Translations under genes and position numbers: made by a program
Notes under the pieces: generated by a model
What the model saw: the letters and a program-made list of their open reading frames with translations, nothing else
What the model was told of the DNA's origin: nothing
Databases searched by the model: none
Part shown: positions 57,566 to 64,000 of the stretch, piece by piece
How the letters are laid out: the number at the start of each line of letters is the position of its first letter
Position numbering within the stretch: position 1 is the stretch's first letter
From: Pseudomonas sp. NBRC 111124
GTDB taxonomy: Bacteria; Pseudomonadota; Gammaproteobacteria; Pseudomonadales; Pseudomonadaceae
Direction: 5' to 3'
Length of the DNA: 64,000 nt
Assembly: GCF_001320245.1 (NCBI RefSeq)
Contig: NZ_BCBA01000004.1
Coordinates: forward strand, 1-64,000

Positions 57566-58057
57566 TCAGCAATGGGCTGGCAGGCGCACGAATGGATGGT
57601 CGTTGCTGTGACTGTGACTGTGGCTGTGCGGTGCGCTCTGGTAGGCGCCGGCTTCGGGCTCGAACGGTGCCTGCTCGGCCTCCACCGTCAGGCCCAGGCC
57701 GCGCAGCATGTCGTCGAGCACATAATCGTGCTGGTAACGCAGCAGGCCAGGCTCGATCTGCAGCGGCACATGGCGGTTGCCCAGGTGATAGGCGGCGCGG
57801 GCCAGCAGGTGCGGGTCATCGCAGCGCACGGTGGAAACCGTTTCGGGGGCTGCCAGTACCCGGATCACATGGGCTCCGGACGCATCGGCGAGCAACTCGC
57901 CGCCGCGCAGCAGGTGGCCACGTTCGAGCATCAGGCCCGCTTCGCGGCCATCGTCGAGGGCCACGCGCAGGCGGCTCTTGATGCGGCTGTCGACGTCCAG
58001 TGTCACGGTACCGGTGACGGTCTCGGATGCCTCGATCCGGCGGGTCAGGACAATCAT
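57566..58057 (-). CDS. ureE: Urease nickel metallochaperone UreE
   Basis: A 163-residue protein with N-terminal peptide-binding and C-terminal metal-binding domains. The conserved metal-site His96 is in HLGNRHVPLQI, and the tail HSHSHSHSNDH (144-154) with His162 is a nickel store. UreE hands nickel to UreG. The start at 58057 follows a GGAGTG site and lies 10 bases after ureC. Confidence 0.95.
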   Translation of the reverse strand: MIVLTRRIEASETVTGTVTLDVDSRIKSRLRVALDDGREAGLMLERGHLLRGGELLADASGAHVIRVLAAPETVSTVRCDDPHLLARAAYHLGNRHVPLQIEPGLLRYQHDYVLDDMLRGLGLTVEAEQAPFEPEAGAYQSAPHSHSHSHSNDHPFVRLPAHC

Positions 58058-58067
58058 CTTCACTCCT

Positions 58068-59767
<1,700 letters not shown>

Positions 59768-59771
<4 letters not shown>

Positions 59772-60085
59772 GCTTCACGCTCCAGTGCGCCATTCACCTT
59801 GCCCTGAAAGCCATACACTTCACGCTTGCCGGCATAGGCCACCAACTGCACGGTGCGCGCCTGGCCCGGCTCGAAGCGTACGGCGGTGCCAGCCGGGATA
59901 TCGAGGCGAAAACCACGGGTCGGTGCGCGCTCGAATACCAGCGCATCATTGACCTCGTAGAAGTGGTAGTGCGAACCGACCTGTACCGGCCGGTCGCCAT
60001 GGTTGGCCACGCTGACGCTGACCGTGTCACGGCCAACGTTGAGTTCGATGTCGCCAGCGGCGACCTGAATTTCACCTGGGATCAT
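59768..60085 (-). CDS. ureB: Urease subunit beta UreB
   Basis: A 105-residue subunit starting [16 protein letters not shown], with [21 protein letters not shown] and [20 protein letters not shown], all typical. It is a separate polypeptide, as in most Gram-negative ureases, in contrast to fused forms such as Helicobacter. It overlaps ureC by four bases. Confidence 0.97.
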
Positions 60086-60104
60086 GCTGGGCTCCTGCGC
60101 CAGG

Positions 60105-60407
60105 TCAGACGATGGGGTCGTGCACGGTCACCAACTTGGTACCGTCGGGGAAGGTCGCTTCGACCTGCACGTCATGCAGCATCTCCGGGACGCCCTCCAT
60201 GACCTGCTCACGGCCGATCACTTCGCGGCCCAGGCTCATCAACTCGGCCACCGTGCGGCCATCGCGGGCGCCTTCGAGCACCGCCGCGCTGATCAGCGCC
60301 ACCGCCTCCGGGTAGTTGAGCTTCAGGCCACGGGCCAGGCGCCGTTCGGCCAGCAGCGCGGCGGTGAACAGCAGCAGTTTGTCTTTCTCTCTCGGGGTCA
60401 GCTCCAT
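60105..60407 (-). CDS. ureA: Urease subunit gamma UreA
   Basis: A 100-residue subunit with [23 protein letters not shown] at the start, [21 protein letters not shown] and [14 protein letters not shown] segments. It assembles with UreB and UreC into the trimer-of-trimers enzyme. It lies 19 bases upstream of ureB and 9 downstream of ureD. Confidence 0.97.
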   Translation of the reverse strand: MELTPREKDKLLLFTAALLAERRLARGLKLNYPEAVALISAAVLEGARDGRTVAELMSLGREVIGREQVMEGVPEMLHDVQVEATFPDGTKLVTVHDPIV

Positions 60408-60416
60408 GGCGCTCTC

Positions 60417-61250
60417 TCAAGTGGCCCAGATGCGCGGCGGGCATGCGGCCAGGCCGAGAACGGCCGGGCGCAGGGCATGCCAGAGGCGCTGCAGGGTGTG
60501 TTGCAGGTGTTGGTTATCGTGATCGAGCAGGCGGATCACCAGCAGCGAGCCAAGCAAGGTCGCGCCTGCAGGGGTGTCGAGTTCATCGAGTAGCGCGCGC
60601 ACCTGTTCCAGCACAGCCGAGGTCGCGGGCGCCGCGCAGAACGTGGCGACCAGCGGGTGACCGCCGACCTTGGCCAATTGCCCGCCGGCGATACGCAGCC
60701 GCTCGTGCAGGCCGGTGTCGCCGGGCAGCTCGATGGACAGGCGGCTGTCCAGTGCGCCGTGCTCGAAACACTCGTTCATGACCGGCCGGCCCAGGCACAG
60801 GGTCTCCCAGGCCAGCAACTTCGCGCCCGGCTCCAAAGTGAAGCGGCTGTCGAGGCTGGCACGGGCGCCGTTGAAGAAGATGCTGTCCTGCGGCAGCCAT
60901 TCCAGGGTGCTGCCGGCCTGAAGGTGAAAGCGCTGGGCCAGCCACGCGGTAGGGCCAATGCTGCGGTAGAACTTGCTGGCGCCAGGCATGGTCAGCAGCG
61001 CATGGCTGCCCGGCTCGAGGTGGATGTCCAGTTCCAGGCGGTCACCCGCGACGATGCCGCCTGGCGGGTGCAGTACATAAACGTGGCACGGTGCGCCCTC
61101 CGGATAGAACGGGCGCTGCACCAAAAGCGGGCCAAAGTGACGGCGCGCACCAAGGCGGGTCACCCCATTGCGCTCGATGAAGCGCAGTTGCAGGTGCGCG
61201 CTCCAGCCTGCATCTGGTTCAGATTGTTCCACCTGCGTTGCTAATAACAT
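60417..61250 (-). CDS. ureD: Urease accessory protein UreD
   Basis: A 277-residue scaffold protein that opens the operon. Family marks are HPPGGIVAGDRLELD, LLTMPGASKFYRS, LEWLPQDSIFFNGA and AWETLCLGRPVMNE. UreD binds apo-urease and forms the nickel channel with UreF and UreG. No strong promoter or sigma-54 element could be identified in the 221 bases upstream (61251-61471). Confidence 0.95.
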   Translation of the reverse strand: MLLATQVEQSEPDAGWSAHLQLRFIERNGVTRLGARRHFGPLLVQRPFYPEGAPCHVYVLHPPGGIVAGDRLELDIHLEPGSHALLTMPGASKFYRSIGPTAWLAQRFHLQAGSTLEWLPQDSIFFNGARASLDSRFTLEPGAKLLAWETLCLGRPVMNECFEHGALDSRLSIELPGDTGLHERLRIAGGQLAKVGGHPLVATFCAAPATSAVLEQVRALLDELDTPAGATLLGSLLVIRLLDHDNQHLQHTLQRLWHALRPAVLGLAACPPRIWAT

Positions 61251-61441
61251 CCTACAGCCCCTGAATTCCGTGGCCAGCCGAGATATCAGAGCGGCTCGCG
61301 CGATTCAGCACGACGCTGGCGGGCTGACCACTCGATCAAATTTCGCTGGCTGGATATAGCAGGTTGCGGGCCAAGTACGCAGGTGAAAGCAAATGAAATA
61401 TTTGGCTTTTGTTTGGCAGGTCGCAGGATGATGCACGGTGT

Positions 61442-61461
61442 GGGGGCGACACGCCGCCCCC
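61442..61461. terminator. GC-rich hairpin downstream of the second RHS gene
   Basis: GGGGGCG pairs with CGCCCCC over a six-base loop, 11 bases beyond the RHS stop at 61472. It has no T run in the direction of RHS transcription. Confidence 0.45.
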
Positions 61462-61471
61462 CTTTGGGTCA

Positions 61472-64000
61472 TCAACGGTGGGCGAATGATTTGTGGCGGT
61501 CCCATCTAGGGTGATTGGGGTTGGAATGGTGTGAGATCGGACGGTGGCTTGTCAGGATGCCCAGACCTCGCCTTGTAATCAGTGCGCGCAGTTCGCCGAT
61601 TTCTTCCCTGACGTGAGTGACATGACTGTCGAACCTGCTTTGCGTCACGACTGCAGGCGACAACAAGGATCGTCCCTGTACGCGCAAACCGATGGCATGG
61701 CTTTTTTTCAGGGACCAAGGCAGTGGGTAAAACGCCAGGTCACGGCCATCATTTTCAAACGCATTGTTCATGTGATCTATCAATCCGTTGAGAACCGACT
61801 CTGCCTTATCCAGCTCGGCCTCAAGCTGCGTCACCAGGTCTTCCTTGGATAACCTGATTGCCTTGGCGACCCTCCAGGGAATCTCGGCCATGGCAACCAC
61901 GGGCACCAGTGGCACTGCACTGGCCAACTCTTCCATCAGGGTATGCTGCGCCGCTTGGTCGAAGGCGTTGCCAGCGACCTCTTCACTCACCGCCCCCGCG
62001 TCTACGCCAAGAGCGTCCAAGGCCTGACGCAGGGATCCGGGTTTTGACAGGCGATCAATTTTTTCGGCCACCTTGACCTGCGGCGAAGGCAAATAGTCCG
62101 GGATGATCACTGAGGTCACTTGACCTGCAACCACGCCTGCTGCATGCGTACCCACCACCGGTACCACCGAGCCGACTGCGGCACCCAGAAAGCTGCCTGC
62201 CGACACCGTGGCCGCCTTGATTCCAGAGAAGACTGCACCATAGGTGGTGGTTCGCCTTTTCGATTCCAGAAAATCACGACTCCGTTCCTTTAGCGTCCGC
62301 AGAATGCCCCCGGCCTCCCTGACCGCCTTGTACTTCCTGTAGATATCCCTTTCTGCCGACAATCCATCGTCATCACCCCACGTCAGCGGAGAGTTGCGCA
62401 CCATTCGATAGACATTCATGCCGTCCACCCAGCCTGCCGGGTCGGCACTCAACCAGCGTGCGACCCAGGGTTGGTAATAGCGCTGGCCGAAGTAATACAA
62501 CCCCGTCGCATCCCGCTCCTTGCCGGCAAAACGCTGTGTTCTATAACCTGCCTCCACTTCGTTGCGGGTCGACCACACGGCGGTGCCGCCGTAGGGGTAA
62601 TAGTCCTCACGGCTGATTACCTGCCCGCTGCCGTCCAGCTCCAGGCCGACACTTGCGGTCAAATTGCCGTATGAGTAACGCAATGCACCGTTCTCGATGC
62701 CTGCCGGCAGTCCGACCTGCCAATGCAGCACCCGCACCTGCACCCTACCCACCCCACCGACCTGCAACACCTGCAACGCCTGGGTAACATCCAGGCCATG
62801 ACGCCAGGTGCGCATTTCGAGGGCGGGCAGATACAGCACGTGTTCGCTGCCGGAAGCGTAAATCGAGATTTTTTCCGTGCGCTGCCGATTGCCGTCGTAC
62901 CGGTAGCACTCTCCCTCCATCAGGCCGTGATCGCCAGCCACCAGCACGACCTCATGCAAGGCCTGTCGAGAAGTCCACGACAGCGCCTGACCTGGCTGCA
63001 GCAAACGTTGATTACCTGCCGCATCGAACAGCGCAGCCACTTGCAACGGGTCTTCGGTTAATGCGCTCGACACGGCGCGGTTGCTGCGCCCGGACACGGT
63101 GATGGCCAGCGTGTAGCTGCCCCGGGCCAGGGGTGATACGTGGCTGATGCGGTTCAGATTGCCCCCACGATCATAGGCATAGCGGCGGACGTAGTTCACC
63201 AGCGAGCCGTCTTGGCCACGCAGGGGTATGGAAGGCGGGAGCAAGGCCGGATTACGTTGCGCGTTTTCAGCCATTTCGCGACCGCTGGCCGAGACCAGTT
63301 GATAGAGGGTGTCGTATTCACAATGCTGCGCGGGCATGACCTTCTGGTTATTCCAGAATCGCGTCGCCTCGGCGTCGCTGTACACGCCAACCACATTGCC
63401 CACGGGGTCATACGCGTAATGCAGCGCCTGCAGCAACCTTGGCCCGAACGCATGCCCGGCAGGTCGCTGTATACGCATGCCGCAAAGGCGCTGGGTCCTC
63501 GGCTCATAGCTGTAGTGCGTGACGACACCGTTGCCGTGCACTTCACCCAAGGTCTCGCCACTGGCCGCATAGGTCCGCGACTTGAGCACGATGCGTTCGA
63601 TGCCACCCTCGAGGGTCAGCCAACTGTTGGCGAGTGAACCTGCAACATCGTATGCGTGCCGCTGCACATGATCTTGCGCATCGATCTGCTCGCGCAACGC
63701 GCCCATGGCGTCCACCGCATAGCAGGTGGTGTAGGGCGTCGGCGACAACAGCAGATCCCACTGCTCCACGCTTGCACCTCGCCAATCGGCCTCGCTACCG
63801 GGCTTGAGCAACCTTCTGGTGGTCGCCAGCGCCACCCCGGTGATGCCCACTCGGTCCTGGCCGAGGCAACCCGCCGTGTCGTAGTGACGGACGCACAGCC
63901 CGGCCAGGTTGCGCGCCTTGATCGCCGTCGATGCATCCCCCCAGTTGAAACGCTCCACGATAACCCGTGGTTGTGCGCTGACCTGCTCGCTGACATAGGT
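61472..64000 (-). CDS. RHS/YD-repeat polymorphic protein with unrecognised C-terminal tip; N-terminus beyond window
   Basis: The frame is open to the right edge, giving 842 visible residues. By alignment with the RHS at 15187-17601 roughly 150-200 N-terminal residues lie outside. YD repeats (YDVAGSLANSWL, YAYDPVGNVVGVY, YAYDRGGNLNRI) lead to the core SGKE-like FAGKERDATGLYYFGQRYY and ARWLSADP. The 300-residue tip has a glycine-rich hydrophobic stretch (GAVFSGIKAATVSAGSFLGA to about 45 residues), then a helical part and a basic His-rich end (RWDRHKSFAHR). No enzyme motif is recognised, and no immunity gene follows before ureD. Confidence 0.85.
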   Translation of the reverse strand, partial: TYVSEQVSAQPRVIVERFNWGDASTAIKARNLAGLCVRHYDTAGCLGQDRVGITGVALATTRRLLKPGSEADWRGASVEQWDLLLSPTPYTTCYAVDAMGALREQIDAQDHVQRHAYDVAGSLANSWLTLEGGIERIVLKSRTYAASGETLGEVHGNGVVTHYSYEPRTQRLCGMRIQRPAGHAFGPRLLQALHYAYDPVGNVVGVYSDAEATRFWNNQKVMPAQHCEYDTLYQLVSASGREMAENAQRNPALLPPSIPLRGQDGSLVNYVRRYAYDRGGNLNRISHVSPLARGSYTLAITVSGRSNRAVSSALTEDPLQVAALFDAAGNQRLLQPGQALSWTSRQALHEVVLVAGDHGLMEGECYRYDGNRQRTEKISIYASGSEHVLYLPALEMRTWRHGLDVTQALQVLQVGGVGRVQVRVLHWQVGLPAGIENGALRYSYGNLTASVGLELDGSGQVISREDYYPYGGTAVWSTRNEVEAGYRTQRFAGKERDATGLYYFGQRYYQPWVARWLSADPAGWVDGMNVYRMVRNSPLTWGDDDGLSAERDIYRKYKAVREAGGILRTLKERSRDFLESKRRTTTYGAVFSGIKAATVSAGSFLGAAVGSVVPVVGTHAAGVVAGQVTSVIIPDYLPSPQVKVAEKIDRLSKPGSLRQALDALGVDAGAVSEEVAGNAFDQAAQHTLMEELASAVPLVPVVAMAEIPWRVAKAIRLSKEDLVTQLEAELDKAESVLNGLIDHMNNAFENDGRDLAFYPLPWSLKKSHAIGLRVQGRSLLSPAVVTQSRFDSHVTHVREEIGELRALITRRGLGILTSHRPISHHSNPNHPRWDRHKSFAHR

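Noticed and set aside
61251..61471. Sigma-54 promoter for the urease operon
   Set aside because: Looked for TGGCAC-N5-TTGCA on the minus strand; only partial resemblances with wrong spacing were seen.
61305..61505. 66-codon frame after the second RHS gene as possible immunity gene
   Set aside because: Overlaps the RHS end out of frame, has no ribosome site and a translation rich in Pro, Thr and Cys without helices or domain.

Overview
The window is high-GC, densely coded DNA whose gene content and order point to a Pseudomonas of the putida group. Supporting signs are a lexA2-imuA-imuB-dnaE2 mutagenesis cassette, a mexEF-oprN type RND pump, a ureDABCEJFG urease operon, hpd, several proteins with CSS-motif or GGEEF/EAL signalling domains, and putida-type REP palindromes. 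No rRNA, tRNA, CRISPR array, insertion sequence or phage gene was seen. The assignment rests on gene families and order recalled from known genomes, not on a search.

Layout. 1-3140: a pirin cut by the left edge, an alpha/beta hydrolase, a LysE-type exporter and a GNAT acetyltransferase. 3152-9997: a four-gene minus-strand operon (TonB receptor, flavin monooxygenase, aldo/keto reductase, sulfonate-type binding protein) divergent from a LacI-type regulator, with two near-identical LacI-type palindromes between them. 10108-15078: a LysR regulator and tcuABC-like tricarballylate genes. 15187-17978: an RHS/YD-repeat protein whose C-terminal metallopeptidase tip is split by a -1 frameshift at a run of seven T. 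18040-25446: an MFS transporter, then mexE-mexF-oprN-like genes ending in a terminator. 25532-31293: a HEAT/TPR protein, two tail-to-tail hybrid histidine kinases and a DJ-1/PfpI protein. 31424-36132: a stand-alone CSS-type sensor protein, hpd, a CSS-EAL phosphodiesterase and RarD. 36095-41748: a TerC-CBS protein, a second LysE exporter, an AraC and an XRE-cupin regulator, a class II aldolase and a DapA-family lyase. 41765-46617: a short-chain fatty acid permease and both CoA-transferase subunits, divergent from a LysR regulator and an aldo/keto reductase. 46625-52370: dnaE2-imuB-imuA-lexA2 with a LexA2-type operator. 52460-55725: a HAD hydrolase, a DUF899 protein and a diguanylate cyclase. 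55688-61250: the complete urease operon on the minus strand. 61472-64000: a second RHS protein, cut at its N-terminus by the right edge, with an unrecognised C-terminal tip.

How the genes work together. The housekeeping-like blocks are self-contained: urease structural and maturation genes; the tricarballylate oxidation module with its importer; ketone-body or short-chain fatty acid activation with its permease; and the SOS-controlled translesion mutasome. The accessory interest lies in the two RHS polymorphic proteins, the LacI-controlled uptake-plus-oxygenation operon of unknown substrate, the XRE/AraC-linked aldolase pair, and an orphan CSS sensor module close to a full CSS-EAL enzyme.
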